From positions 310,001-374,000 of the forward strand of contig NZ_BSUO01000001.1 of assembly GCF_030161635.1 (NCBI RefSeq): a DNA stretch of 64,000 nt, read 5' to 3'. Below are positions 19,642-28,433 of this stretch, piece by piece. Every line of letters starts with the position of its first letter. The stretch's first letter is position 1. This DNA is from Mobilicoccus caccae. GTDB lineage: Bacteria > Actinomycetota > Actinomycetes > Actinomycetales > Dermatophilaceae. Position numbers and translations under genes: made by a program. The notes beneath the pieces were generated by a model that saw only the letters and a program-made list of their open reading frames with translations, ran no database searches and was not told the origin of the DNA.

Positions 19642-21129
19642 GTGTCTTCATCCACGCGCATCACCCGCCTCGGTCTGACCCTCACCGCGGTGGGAACGCT
19701 CCTCGTGCCCGCGCTCACCGCGCAGGCCGTGCCTGCAGCACCTGCCGCCCCGCAGGCCTCCACCCCTGTCCCGATCGTCTACCCCGAGGGGCAGACGATG
19801 AGCTACGTCGTCAACGTCGGCAAGGTCAACCACGGCCAGATGCTCAAGGCCGAACGCGCCGTCAAGGCCGCAGGCGGCACGGTCGTCCAGCGGTGGCCCG
19901 AGATCGGCGTCATCGTCGTCCAGTCGACCAAGAGCCGGTTCCTGGAGACGCTGCGCGCCGACCGCAAGAGCGGTATCGAGTCCGCCGGCCCGACCCGCAC
20001 GGTTCCCGTCTCCGAGGCCCCGGGCAGCGACGCCGGCCGCGCCCTCCCGCCCGGTCACCGCAAGCTCGCCGACTTCGAGGGCGCCTACACCGGGGACGCG
20101 TCGCCGGCCGCCGGCACGCTCGACCCGTTCGAGCCCGAGCAGTGGAACAACGCGATGATCAAGGCCGACCAGGCCCACAAGATCACCGACGGCGACCGCA
20201 AGGTCACGGTCGCGATCGTCGACTCCGGCATCGAGGCCAACCACCCGGACCTGGCCCAGAACATCGTGCCGAGCCTGTCGGTCAACTGCACCGGCGGCGG
20301 CGTCACCGACACCTCCGCCACCGGATGGCAGGCCACGACGAGCTACCACGGCACGCACGTCGCGGGCACCGTGGCCGCGGCCCGCAACGACGTCGGCATG
20401 GTGGGTGTCGCACCCGCGGTCAAGCTGGCGAGCGTCAAGGTCGTCAACGACGACGGCTTCATCTATCCGGAGTACGCGATCTGCGGGATCATGTGGACCG
20501 CGCAGAAGCAGATCCCGGTGGCCAACCACAGCTACTACGTCGACCCGTTCGAGTTCTGGTGCGGCGACCAGCGTGACCAGGCGCCGGTCATGGAGGCCCT
20601 GCGTCGTGCCTACGCGTTCGCCGATAAGCGGGGCGTCGTCAGCGCGGCGGCCGCGGGCAACTCGGCCTATGACCTGGCGAACAAGACGACGAACGACTCG
20701 AGCCCCAACGACTCCACCCCGATCCAGCGTCAGATCAACAAGACCTGCAAGGACCTCCCGACGGAGCTGCCGGGCGTGGTGACGGTCTCCGCGGTCCAGC
20801 AGGACGGCAACCTCGCCTCGTTCTCCAACTTCGGCGACGGGGTCATCGACGTCGCGGCGCCCGGCCGCAGCATCCTGTCGACCGTGACGGGTAACCGTTG
20901 GGGCCGCGCCTCGGGCACCTCGATGGCGTCCCCGCACGTCGCGGGCGTCCTCGCGCTGCTCAAGGGCACGCACCCGAACGCGTCGCCGGCCCAGTTGGTC
21001 TCGTTGTTGAAGTCGCAGGCGACGAACAAGCCCTGCCCCGCCGGTGACGCCCGGTGCACCGGCACGGCGCAGTACAACGGCTTCTACGGCGAGGGCATCG
21101 TCGACGCCCTCAAGGCCGTCCAGAAGTAA
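19642..21129 (+). CDS. Secreted S8 family serine peptidase (subtilase) 2
   Basis: 495 residues from GTG 19642 (CAGGAG at -11). The signal peptide covers about residues 1-29 (ends ALTAQAVPA). A prodomain with MSYVVNVGKVNHGQ follows, then a catalytic domain with Asp194 (VDSGIEANH), His239 (HGTHVAG) and Ser427 (SGTSMASPH). The layout, the conserved EYAICG and VANHSYYVDPFEFWC segments and the cysteine pattern show it is a paralogue of the divergent gene at 17939-19384. A nested inverted repeat follows at 21145-21223. Probable role: extracellular protein degradation. Confidence 0.92.
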   Translation: MSSSTRITRLGLTLTAVGTLLVPALTAQAVPAAPAAPQASTPVPIVYPEGQTMSYVVNVGKVNHGQMLKAERAVKAAGGTVVQRWPEIGVIVVQSTKSRFLETLRADRKSGIESAGPTRTVPVSEAPGSDAGRALPPGHRKLADFEGAYTGDASPAAGTLDPFEPEQWNNAMIKADQAHKITDGDRKVTVAIVDSGIEANHPDLAQNIVPSLSVNCTGGGVTDTSATGWQATTSYHGTHVAGTVAAARNDVGMVGVAPAVKLASVKVVNDDGFIYPEYAICGIMWTAQKQIPVANHSYYVDPFEFWCGDQRDQAPVMEALRRAYAFADKRGVVSAAAAGNSAYDLANKTTNDSSPNDSTPIQRQINKTCKDLPTELPGVVTVSAVQQDGNLASFSNFGDGVIDVAAPGRSILSTVTGNRWGRASGTSMASPHVAGVLALLKGTHPNASPAQLVSLLKSQATNKPCPAGDARCTGTAQYNGFYGEGIVDALKAVQK

Positions 21130-21144
21130 CAGCGGTACACCCAC

Positions 21145-21223
21145 CCACCTGAACCCGGAAGGCGGCGCCTGAGACCGGAGCCGATGGACTCCGGTTTGAA
21201 CGTCACCCTCCGGGTTCAGGTGG
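21145..21223. terminator. Nested inverted repeat between convergent genes
   Basis: Outer arms of 15 bp are perfect complements (21145-21159 and 21209-21223, CCACCTGAACCCGGA). Inside, ACCGGAG (21174-21180) pairs with CTCCGGT (21189-21195). It follows the second subtilase gene and can fold as a long two-tier hairpin that ends its transcript. Confidence 0.7.
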
Positions 21224-21239
21224 TTGTGGCCGCGCATGA

Positions 21240-21279
21240 AGAACGGCCGCGGCGGGCTGGTGCCCTCCGCGGCCGTTCT
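21240..21279 (-). terminator. Terminator of the actP-like gene
   Basis: A perfect 13-bp stem (21240-21252 with 21267-21279) followed, on the minus strand, by a T-rich TTCTTC stretch. It lies 23 bp downstream of the symporter stop codon. Confidence 0.8.
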
Positions 21280-21301
21280 CGTGTGCTGTGTGGCGCGAGC
21301 G

Positions 21302-22948
21302 TCAGTGGTCGACGATCTTGCCGGAGGCGCCGGCCCCGGTGAGGGAGCGGACCTCCATCTCGGCGTACTTGGCCTCGTTGTACTCCTTGCTCGTCACCGA
21401 GCCGAGCCAGCCGAGGAAGAACGCCAGCGGGATCGAGATGATGCCCGGGTTCTCGAGCGGGAAGAGGTGGAAGTCGATCGCCGGGTTGGTGATCATCGAG
21501 GAGCTGAGCCCGGTGATCGGATCGGCCGGCTTACCCGAGACGACCGGGCTGAAGATGATGAGTCCCAGCGCCGAGATCAGTCCGCCGTAGATGCTCCACA
21601 ACGCGCCGCGGGTGTTGAACCGCTTCCAGAACAGCGAGTAGAGGATCGTCGGCAGGTTCGCGCTCGCCGCGACGGCGAAGGCGAGGGCCACGAGGAACGC
21701 GATGTTCTGGCCGTAGGCGAGGATGCCGCCGACGATGGCGATGACACCGCCGCCGAGAGCCGCATAACGGGCGACCTTGACCTCTTGCTCCTGCGTGGCC
21801 TGTCCGTGCTTGATGACCTGGTTGTAGATGTCGTGGGCGAACGTCGCGCTGGTGGTGATCGTCAGGCCGGCGACGACCGCGAGGATCGTAGCGAACGCGA
21901 TGCCCGAGACGATGCCGAGGAACACCGATCCGCCGAGTTCGAACGCGAGCAGTGGTGCCGCCGAGTTCGCGCCACCGGCGGCCGCCTTGATCCTGTCGGG
22001 GCCGACGAGGGCCGCGGCGCCGTAGCCGATGACGAGCGTGAACAGGTAGAAGGCGCCGATGAGCCAGATGGCCCACTCGACCGACTTGCGGGCCTGCTTG
22101 CTGGTCGGGACGGTGTAGAAGCGGATGAGCACGTGCGGCAGACCCGCCGTACCGAGCACGAGCGCCATCGACAGCGAGATGAAGTCGATCTTGGTGAGGT
22201 CGGAGAGGCCGTACTTCAGACCGGGGTCCACGAGCTTCTCCCCGACCTTGGGGGAGTTGTCGATCGCCGCCTGGAAGAGGCCGTTGATCGACAGCCCGAA
22301 CAGGGCGAGTACCCAGATGCTCATGATGAGTGCGGCGGCGATGAGCAGGACCGCCTTGATGATCTGCACCCAGGTGGTGCCCTTCATCCCGCCGATCATG
22401 ACGTAGCCGATCATGACGACGCCGACGACGGCGATGACGAGGTACTGGGCCCACAGGCTGCTCACGCCGAGCAGTAGCGAGACCAGGCCGCCCGCACCGG
22501 CCATCTGGGCCAGCAGGTAGAAGAAGGAGACCGCGAGCGAACTCGTGGCGGCCGCCATCCGCACCGGCCGTTGACGCAGGCGGAAGGAGAGCACGTCGGC
22601 CATCGTGAATCGGCCGGTGTTGCGCATGAGTTCGGCGACGAGCAGCAGCGCCACCAGCCAGGCGACGAGGAATCCGATCGAGTAGAGGAAGCCGTCGTAT
22701 CCCTGCAGGGCGATGGCGCCCGCGATACCGAGGAACGACGCGGCCGACAGATAGTCACCGGCGATGGCGACACCGTTCTGCTTGCCCGAGAACGCCGCGC
22801 CGCCCGTGTAGTACTCGGCGGCGGTCTTCTTACCGGCGGCGACCTTGATGACGACCGTCAGGGTGACGACGACGAAGAGGACGAAGATCCCGATGTTGAT
22901 GAGGGGATTGCCGACGGTGGGTGCCGCGGCGGCGGTGATCAGGTTCAT
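21302..22948 (-). CDS. actP: Cation/acetate symporter, ActP-like
   Basis: 548 residues from ATG 22948, with thirteen or so hydrophobic segments of the sodium:solute symporter fold. Diagnostic stretches are AAEYYTGGAAFSGKQNGVAIAGDYLSAASF cut across residues 44-73, MIGGMKGTTWVQ, LPHVLIRFYTV and ANLPTILYSLFWKRFN. The family (ActP/MctC) imports acetate, propionate or pyruvate. Its start overlaps the stop of the DUF485 gene (ATGA), the pairing known from E. coli yjcH-actP. With acs at 14.7 kb this provides an acetate uptake and activation route. Confidence 0.92.
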   Translation of the reverse strand: MNLITAAAAPTVGNPLINIGIFVLFVVVTLTVVIKVAAGKKTAAEYYTGGAAFSGKQNGVAIAGDYLSAASFLGIAGAIALQGYDGFLYSIGFLVAWLVALLLVAELMRNTGRFTMADVLSFRLRQRPVRMAAATSSLAVSFFYLLAQMAGAGGLVSLLLGVSSLWAQYLVIAVVGVVMIGYVMIGGMKGTTWVQIIKAVLLIAAALIMSIWVLALFGLSINGLFQAAIDNSPKVGEKLVDPGLKYGLSDLTKIDFISLSMALVLGTAGLPHVLIRFYTVPTSKQARKSVEWAIWLIGAFYLFTLVIGYGAAALVGPDRIKAAAGGANSAAPLLAFELGGSVFLGIVSGIAFATILAVVAGLTITTSATFAHDIYNQVIKHGQATQEQEVKVARYAALGGGVIAIVGGILAYGQNIAFLVALAFAVAASANLPTILYSLFWKRFNTRGALWSIYGGLISALGLIIFSPVVSGKPADPITGLSSSMITNPAIDFHLFPLENPGIISIPLAFFLGWLGSVTSKEYNEAKYAEMEVRSLTGAGASGKIVDH

Positions 22949-23289
22949 CGCTGGTCTCCCATGAAGCGCTCACGGATGGCATCGGCGCGGGGGTCGAACA
23001 CCTTGTCGGCCCAGCGGACGTAGGCGATGGTGATGCCGAACGTGGTGACGAACTGGAGCAGCCCGAAGATCAGCCCGATGTTGACCAGGCCGAACACCCG
23101 CGTGCTCATGAACTCCGGAAAGTACGCCGCGAGGATGACGTACGCGAAGTACCAGGTCAGGAAGAAGATCGTGCACGGGAAGACGAATCCCCGAAATCTC
23201 TTCCGAAGATCCTTGAATTCGTCGCTCTGCTGCACCTCTCGGTACAAAGATGAGTTCGTCGCGTTCGGGTTCGTCGCGTCTGGATCCAC
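22945..23289 (-). CDS. DUF485 membrane protein, YjcH-like
   Basis: 114 residues from GTG 23289, preceded by AGGAGG. Two transmembrane helices: FVFPCTIFFLTWYFAYVILA and the VNIGLIFGLLQFVTTFGITI region, with the DUF485 elements FKDLRKRFRGF before and YVRWADKVFDPRADAIRER after. The protein is the usual companion of acetate symporters and probably assists or regulates transport. It is the first gene of a two-gene operon; the 195 bp upstream to the next symporter gene contains no other CDS. Confidence 0.88.
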   Translation of the reverse strand: MDPDATNPNATNSSLYREVQQSDEFKDLRKRFRGFVFPCTIFFLTWYFAYVILAAYFPEFMSTRVFGLVNIGLIFGLLQFVTTFGITIAYVRWADKVFDPRADAIRERFMGDQR

Positions 23290-23484
23290 GAGGCACACCT
23301 CCTGTCGTTTCGCTGATGGCCGTGATGAGCGGGCACCGGCCCGCCGCGGACCCACTCTGGCGCTCCGGGTACCGGTGGGCGAGCAGGCACTTCGGGCTCT
23401 GAGGTCGGCGGCATCGTGCCTGCGGTCACCGGCGCGGATCGTGGCGCCGAACGGTTGCCGCCCCGCGCCGAACGGTGGGGCGTT

Positions 23485-24987
23485 TCAGCCGGTTCGCGAA
23501 GAGAGGTTCTCGGGCAGGTGCAGGCGCGTCATGGTGCGGAGCACGTTGCGCGGGATGCGGTCCTGTGTGGCCAGCGAGGCGAGCATCGCGGTGACGAAGG
23601 CCAGCGGCACGGTCCACGCCGCGGGCTGGGACAGCAGCAGCGCGTACGGCTCGGGGAGGTCGATGTGCGACAGCGTCACCCCGGCCGAGGCGAGCGAGCC
23701 CGTCGCGCCGACGACCATGCCGAGGGCCGCACCGCGGGCGGTCAATCCGCGCCACCACACCCCGAGCGCGAGCATCGGGCACAGGGTCGAGGCGGACACC
23801 GCGAACGCGAGTCCGACGGTGGTGGCGAGGCCGGTGGGTCCGACGACGACCGTGAGCATCAGCGGGACGACCATCGCGAAGACGGCCGACACCCGAAAGC
23901 TGAAGATCCCGTCGACGTCGTCGCCGGTCACGCGCCGCAGCCACGGTTTGACCAGGTCCTGGTCGACCACGCCCGTGACGGCGATCGCGAGTCCCGAGGC
24001 CGTGGACAGGAACGCCGCGAAGGCCCCCACGGACAGGACCACGACGAGCGCCTGCCCGAGGGCGCCGGGCGCGATCACCGTGGGCAGCAGGAGGACGATC
24101 TGGTCGGCCTGGGCACCGGGCGGCAGCGTGGGCAGGTAGGCGCGGCCGAGGACGGCGTAGATCGGCGGGAACAGGTAGAAGAGGCCGAGCAGCCCGATGA
24201 CCGGGATCGTCGTGCGGCGTGCGGCGAGCCCGTCGCGGTTGGTGTAGAAGCGAACCGCCACGTGCGGGAGTCCCATCGTGCCGAGGCAGAGCGCCAGCAG
24301 CAGGGAGTACGTGGTGTAGGCCTCGGTCGCCGCGGTCTGCATGGGCAGCTCGGGCATCGTCGGCACGCCGAGGTCGGAGGACGCCCAGATGGTGACCATG
24401 ATGACCGCGGGGACCGAGATGGCCACGAACTTGACCCAGTACTGCACCGCCTGCAGGTCGGTGACCGAGCGCATGCCTCCGGCGACGACGTTGATCGTCA
24501 CCACGACCACGACGAGGGCGCTGCCCGCCCATCCCGGGGCTCCCGTGAGGGTGGCCACCGCGATGTCGGCGCCCTGGAGTTGGGGGATGAGGTAGAGCCA
24601 GCCCACGAGCACGACGAGGACCGAGGTGAGCAGGCGCAGTTTGCGGCTCTCGAGGCGGAGTTGGGCGAAGTCGGGCAGGGTGTACGCGCCCGAGCGCCGC
24701 AGGGGAGCGGCCACGACGGCGGCGAGGATGACGTACCCGAGCGTGTAGCCCACCGGAAACCACAACATGGCCACACCCGAGGCGTAGACCAGTCCCGCGA
24801 TCCCGAGGAACGAGGCGGCCGAGAGGTATTCACCGCCGATGGCCGACGCGTTGCGCCAGGGGGTCACCTGCCTGCCGGCGACGTAGAAGTCGGAGGTGGT
24901 GCGCGAGAGTCGGACGCCGTGGATCCCGCCGACGACCGTCGCCAGACAGGTGAGCGTGATCGCGACGACGATCGGCACCGACGTCAC
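23485..24987 (-). CDS. Second sodium:solute symporter (SSS family, acetate/pyruvate type)
   Basis: 500 residues from GTG 24987, whose GTG overlaps the upstream gene stop (GTGA). The fold resembles the ActP-like protein at 21.3 kb: DFYVAGRQVTPWRNASAIGG, EYLSAASFLGIAGLVYASG, VAGGMRSVTDLQAVQYWVKF and LPHVAVRFYTNRDG. A monocarboxylate substrate is inferred from similarity. It is the last gene of an operon with a small membrane protein and the LytTR regulator, so its expression is probably tied to the sensor kinase at 26.2 kb. Confidence 0.9.
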   Translation of the reverse strand: MTSVPIVVAITLTCLATVVGGIHGVRLSRTTSDFYVAGRQVTPWRNASAIGGEYLSAASFLGIAGLVYASGVAMLWFPVGYTLGYVILAAVVAAPLRRSGAYTLPDFAQLRLESRKLRLLTSVLVVLVGWLYLIPQLQGADIAVATLTGAPGWAGSALVVVVVTINVVAGGMRSVTDLQAVQYWVKFVAISVPAVIMVTIWASSDLGVPTMPELPMQTAATEAYTTYSLLLALCLGTMGLPHVAVRFYTNRDGLAARRTTIPVIGLLGLFYLFPPIYAVLGRAYLPTLPPGAQADQIVLLLPTVIAPGALGQALVVVLSVGAFAAFLSTASGLAIAVTGVVDQDLVKPWLRRVTGDDVDGIFSFRVSAVFAMVVPLMLTVVVGPTGLATTVGLAFAVSASTLCPMLALGVWWRGLTARGAALGMVVGATGSLASAGVTLSHIDLPEPYALLLSQPAAWTVPLAFVTAMLASLATQDRIPRNVLRTMTRLHLPENLSSRTG

Positions 24988-25370
24988 GGAAGATCCATGA
25001 GTTCGGCGAACTCGCGCTCCACCCGCTCGGCCGCCCGGACGTACCAGGTCGTGACCAGCAGGGCGATGGGGTAGACGAGGACCCCGAGTCCGACCCAGGA
25101 CGCCGGCACCGTGAACGGCCCGAGGTCGAGCGCCTCGGGCACGAAGAGCAGGACCATCGGCAACCCCACCACGAGGAGCACGATGCCGATGATGAGCGAC
25201 CCGGCGAGCCGGCGCTGCGCCTGCAGGATGGAGTCGACGTAGACCTCGCCGAGCAAGGTCTCCTCGTCCAGATCGCGGTAGCGCGACCGCCGACCCACCT
25301 GGTGCGCGGCGCTGCGCGGCGAGGTGACCCTGACGCGGCGCGGACTACCCCCGCGGCCGGGTGAGGTCAC
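24984..25370 (-). CDS. Small two-helix membrane protein, symporter partner
   Basis: 128 residues from GTG 25370, overlapping the LytTR stop. An arginine-rich N-terminus of about 30 residues precedes two hydrophobic helices (SLIIGIVLLVVGLPMVLLFV and the ASWVGLGVLVYPIALLVTTW region) and the tail YVRAAERVEREFAELMDLP. The topology and place mirror the DUF485/ActP pair, so it is probably the equivalent accessory protein for the second symporter. I cannot assign it firmly to DUF485. Confidence 0.75.
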   Translation of the reverse strand: MTSPGRGGSPRRVRVTSPRSAAHQVGRRSRYRDLDEETLLGEVYVDSILQAQRRLAGSLIIGIVLLVVGLPMVLLFVPEALDLGPFTVPASWVGLGVLVYPIALLVTTWYVRAAERVEREFAELMDLP

Positions 25371-26149
25371 GAGGTTCCTCGCCGAGGCAGACGGATGAGG
25401 CGGTCGCGCAGATCGCGGGTGTGGCGCCTGCTCACCTGCAGCTCGATGCCGTCGCCCACGACGACGACGCTGCGGCCGGCCTCGGTGCGCACCTGGGTGA
25501 TGGCGGGCAGGGCGACGAGCGTGCTGCGGTGGATGCGGGCGAATCCGGCCTCGGCCCAGCGCTCCTCGAGCAGGGTGAGGGAGACCCGGAGCAGGTGGGA
25601 GCCGTCTGAGGTGTGCAGGCGGGCGTAGTCGCCCTGGGCCTGGACGTAGAGCACGTCGGAGCGCTGCACGAACGACGTGACACCGCCGAGCTCGACGGGG
25701 ATCGTCTCGTCGGGGACCGCCGGCGGCGCCGGGCTCGCGGACCCGCCGCCGGGTGTCGCCTTGGCCACGACCCGACCCACGGCCTCGGCCAGGCGCGTGG
25801 CCCGCACCGGTTTGACGACGTAGTCGGTGGCCGAGACGTCGAAGGCGTCCACGGCGTGCTGCTCGTAGGCGGTGACGAACACGATCTGGGGGCGGACGGC
25901 GAACCGGGCCAGCACCCGCGCCAGTTCCATGCCGTCCAGCCCGGGCATGCGGATGTCGCAGAAGAGCACGTCGGCCGGGGCCTGATCCAGCGCCCGCAGG
26001 GCGTCGGCGCCGTTGGACGCCGTGCGCACCTCGCTGATCCGATCGTCCTGCTCGAGCAGCCACGCCATCTCGGCCCGGGTCGGTGCCTCGTCGTCGATGA
26101 CGAGGGCATGCAGGCCGGACGGCGCTGATCCGGAGGGCTCTGGTGCCAT
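25367..26149 (-). CDS. LytTR-family response regulator
   Basis: 260 residues from ATG 26149. A receiver domain (about 13-125) has the acidic pair in VIDDEAP, phospho-acceptor Asp65 (FCDIRMPG), the Thr of FVTAYE and Lys of VVKPV. The C-terminal LytTR DNA-binding domain (about 150-255) has RSDVLYVQAQGDYARLHT and FARIHRSTLVALPAI. It is paired with the LytS-type kinase upstream and overlaps the small membrane protein downstream, so it most likely controls the attached symporter operon. Confidence 0.92.
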   Translation of the reverse strand: MAPEPSGSAPSGLHALVIDDEAPTRAEMAWLLEQDDRISEVRTASNGADALRALDQAPADVLFCDIRMPGLDGMELARVLARFAVRPQIVFVTAYEQHAVDAFDVSATDYVVKPVRATRLAEAVGRVVAKATPGGGSASPAPPAVPDETIPVELGGVTSFVQRSDVLYVQAQGDYARLHTSDGSHLLRVSLTLLEERWAEAGFARIHRSTLVALPAITQVRTEAGRSVVVVGDGIELQVSRRHTRDLRDRLIRLPRRGTS

Positions 26150-26246
26150 GTCGGAAAGATTACGTCGTGAGGCGGTGTGAGCGGCGCTGTACGCGCGGTT
26201 CGAGGCTCATCTCGCCGGTCACCGCCGTGGCCGGTGCGTCAGGACC

Positions 26247-27479
26247 TCACTCCACGCCGGGGTGGTACTTGGGCACGCGAAAGCTCACCCGCGTGCCGGC
26301 GCCCACGGCGGTCTCGACGACCAGGCCGTACTCGTCGCCGAAGGTCTGGCGCAGGCGGGCGTCCACGTTGGCCATGCCGATGTGGTCGCCGCCCTCGTCG
26401 CCGGCCAGCACCGCCCGGATCCGCTCGGGTTCGGCGCCGGCACCGTCGTCCTCGATGGCGATCTCCGCCTCCGTGCCGAGGTCGTAGGCCTCGATGAGGA
26501 TCGATCCGACGCCCGTGGCCGCCTCGATCCCGTGCTGGACCGCGTTCTCCACCAACGGCTGGATGGCGAAGGAGGGCACACGCACGCCGAGCACCTCGGG
26601 CGCCACCCGCAGGCTCACGCTCATCCGGTCACCGAACCGCGCCTCCTCAAGGGCGAGATAGCGCTCGATGTTGACGAGTTCGTCGGCCAAGGGCACCAGC
26701 GGACCGGTGCTGCGGAAGCTGTAGCGCGTGAAGTCGGCGAACTCGAGGATGAGGTCGCGCGCCCGTTCGGGATCGGTGCGGACGAACGAGGCGATGGCCG
26801 CGAGGGAGTTGTAGATGAAGTGGGGGCTGATCTGGGCCCGGAGTGCGCGCAGCTCGGCCTCCATGACCCGGCCGCGCTCGCGACCGAGCTCGGCGATGTC
26901 GATCTGGGTGGCGATCCAGTCGGCCACGGCCTCGGTGGCGTGCACGAGGTCGCTGGTGGAGCCCCGGTGGTAGGAGGCGAGGACCGCCACCACCCTGTTG
27001 TCGCTGACCACGGGCGCGAGGATCGCCGCGCGGATCAGGCAGTCGGGGTCGTCGCACGACACCTTGCGGTCGTCGAGGCGCACCGTGCGTCCCCCGGCGA
27101 GCACGGTGGGCACGTGCTCGGCGAACGCGCCGCGGTGGTGCTCGGCCGACCCCTCCCAGGCCAGCACACCGCCGGCGTCCCCCATCGCCACCGCCTCCAC
27201 CCCGAGCAGGGGACGCAGGTCGCGCGCGGCCCGCTCGGCCGCCTCCGGGGTGAGCCCGTCACGCAGATGTCTCGCCGCGGTGGAGGCGGCGTGCAGGGTG
27301 CGGTAGGTCGCGGTGCCCTCGGGTGAGGCGATGCGGCTGCGCACCCGCAGGACGGTGGCGACGATGACCAGCAGCAGGGCGGCCGCGGCCACGAGCACGA
27401 TGACGACGGTCCACGCCCGGCCTTCGGTGCCCGCCTGGTCGATCAGCGGGACGACCGTCGGGAGCAGGTGCGTCGTCAC
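26247..27479 (-). CDS. LytS-type sensor histidine kinase
   Basis: 410 residues from the 27479 start. One N-terminal membrane helix (about 22-46) precedes a GAF-like sensory region (about 60-195) that contains Cys142 and Cys147 in SCDDPDC, which could bind a metal or respond to redox. The His_kinase domain has QISPHFIYNSL with phospho-acceptor His220, and the HATPase has PLVENAVQHG and DDGAG. Classic LytS proteins have five or six membrane helices; this one is reduced to a single helix. It is divergent from the Fic-like gene and 97 bp upstream of its response regulator. Confidence 0.9.
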   Translation of the reverse strand: MTTHLLPTVVPLIDQAGTEGRAWTVVIVLVAAAALLLVIVATVLRVRSRIASPEGTATYRTLHAASTAARHLRDGLTPEAAERAARDLRPLLGVEAVAMGDAGGVLAWEGSAEHHRGAFAEHVPTVLAGGRTVRLDDRKVSCDDPDCLIRAAILAPVVSDNRVVAVLASYHRGSTSDLVHATEAVADWIATQIDIAELGRERGRVMEAELRALRAQISPHFIYNSLAAIASFVRTDPERARDLILEFADFTRYSFRSTGPLVPLADELVNIERYLALEEARFGDRMSVSLRVAPEVLGVRVPSFAIQPLVENAVQHGIEAATGVGSILIEAYDLGTEAEIAIEDDGAGAEPERIRAVLAGDEGGDHIGMANVDARLRQTFGDEYGLVVETAVGAGTRVSFRVPKYHPGVE

Positions 27480-27578
27480 GTCCGCACTCTACGACCGGCG
27501 GAGGTTACCCGGCCGCTGCCGGAGCCCGTGTTCGGACCGAGGCGCGCCCGGTCTGCGTGCAGGTCCTACCCTGACCGG

Positions 27579-28433
27579 GTGAGTGATGCCGCGGACGCGA
27601 TACGGACGATCGCCGCCTGGCCGGCGGTGGATGCGGCGCTGTCGGAGGCGCGTGAGGCGTGCACCCGGTTGCGGTGGAACGAGGGGTTGCGGCGCCGGGC
27701 GCCCGAGGCCGCCGCGGAATCCCGGGTCCGGGGTGCGCGGGCGTCGGCGGAGGTCGACGGTGCGCGCTCGGAGGACTCCGTGGTGCGCGGCCTGCTCATC
27801 GGCGCGACGGAGTGGCCCTCGGACCCCGACCCCACCCTCGCCGTGCTGCGCGGAGCGATCCAGGCGACCGCCGAAGCCGAGCACGTGGGTCGCATCCTGC
27901 GCAGTTCGCCCCGCCAGGCACTCGCCCGCCTGCACACCGCCGCCGCCGAACCGCTGCTCACCGGCGAGGGGCACGCCCAGCTGGGGCGGCCTCGCGAGGA
28001 GGGCTCGCCGTGTGCGGAGTTCGCCGACCTCGGAGCACCGCCGACAGGGCTGACGGACAGGCTGCACGGCATCGTCTCGCTGCTCGAGACCTCGGCCGCA
28101 CCGGGGACGCCCGTGCTCGTCGTCGCCGCGCTCGTCCACGCCGAGATCGCTATCGTCCGGCCGTTCTCTCGTGGCAACGGCCTGGTCGCACGTGCGGTCG
28201 AGCGGGCGCTGGTGCACGCCGGCGGCGTGGACCCCACCGGAGTCAGCGTCCCGGAGGCGGGTCATCTGCGCCGGGCCGGGTCGCCGTACCTCGGCGCGCT
28301 GGCGGCGTACGCGGGCGGCACCCGCGAGGGGGTCGAACTGTGGGTGCGGCACGTGGCTTCCGCCGTGACCGACGGTGCCGCAGAGGGTGAGCGCATCGCC
28401 TCGGCGGTCAGGGCCGGGCGGTTGGACGCGTAG
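27579..28433 (+). CDS. Fic/DOC-fold protein with degenerate motif
   Basis: 284 residues from GTG 27579. The C-terminal half contains VRPFSRGNGLVARAVERALV, the position of the Fic motif HPFx[DE]GNGRxxR. Here the catalytic His is Arg, the acidic residue is Arg and the following Arg is Leu, while GNG and the final Arg remain. The N-terminal part has RGARASAEVDGA, resembling the region before the Fic core in single-protein Fic enzymes. AMP transfer is therefore unlikely by the standard mechanism. It is monocistronic and followed by a long non-coding stretch. Confidence 0.7.
   Translation: MSDAADAIRTIAAWPAVDAALSEAREACTRLRWNEGLRRRAPEAAAESRVRGARASAEVDGARSEDSVVRGLLIGATEWPSDPDPTLAVLRGAIQATAEAEHVGRILRSSPRQALARLHTAAAEPLLTGEGHAQLGRPREEGSPCAEFADLGAPPTGLTDRLHGIVSLLETSAAPGTPVLVVAALVHAEIAIVRPFSRGNGLVARAVERALVHAGGVDPTGVSVPEAGHLRRAGSPYLGALAAYAGGTREGVELWVRHVASAVTDGAAEGERIASAVRAGRLDA

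Noticed and set aside
23416-25074. 552-codon plus-strand frame opposite the second symporter
   Set aside because: Charged repetitive composition, antisense to a membrane transporter with clear family motifs.
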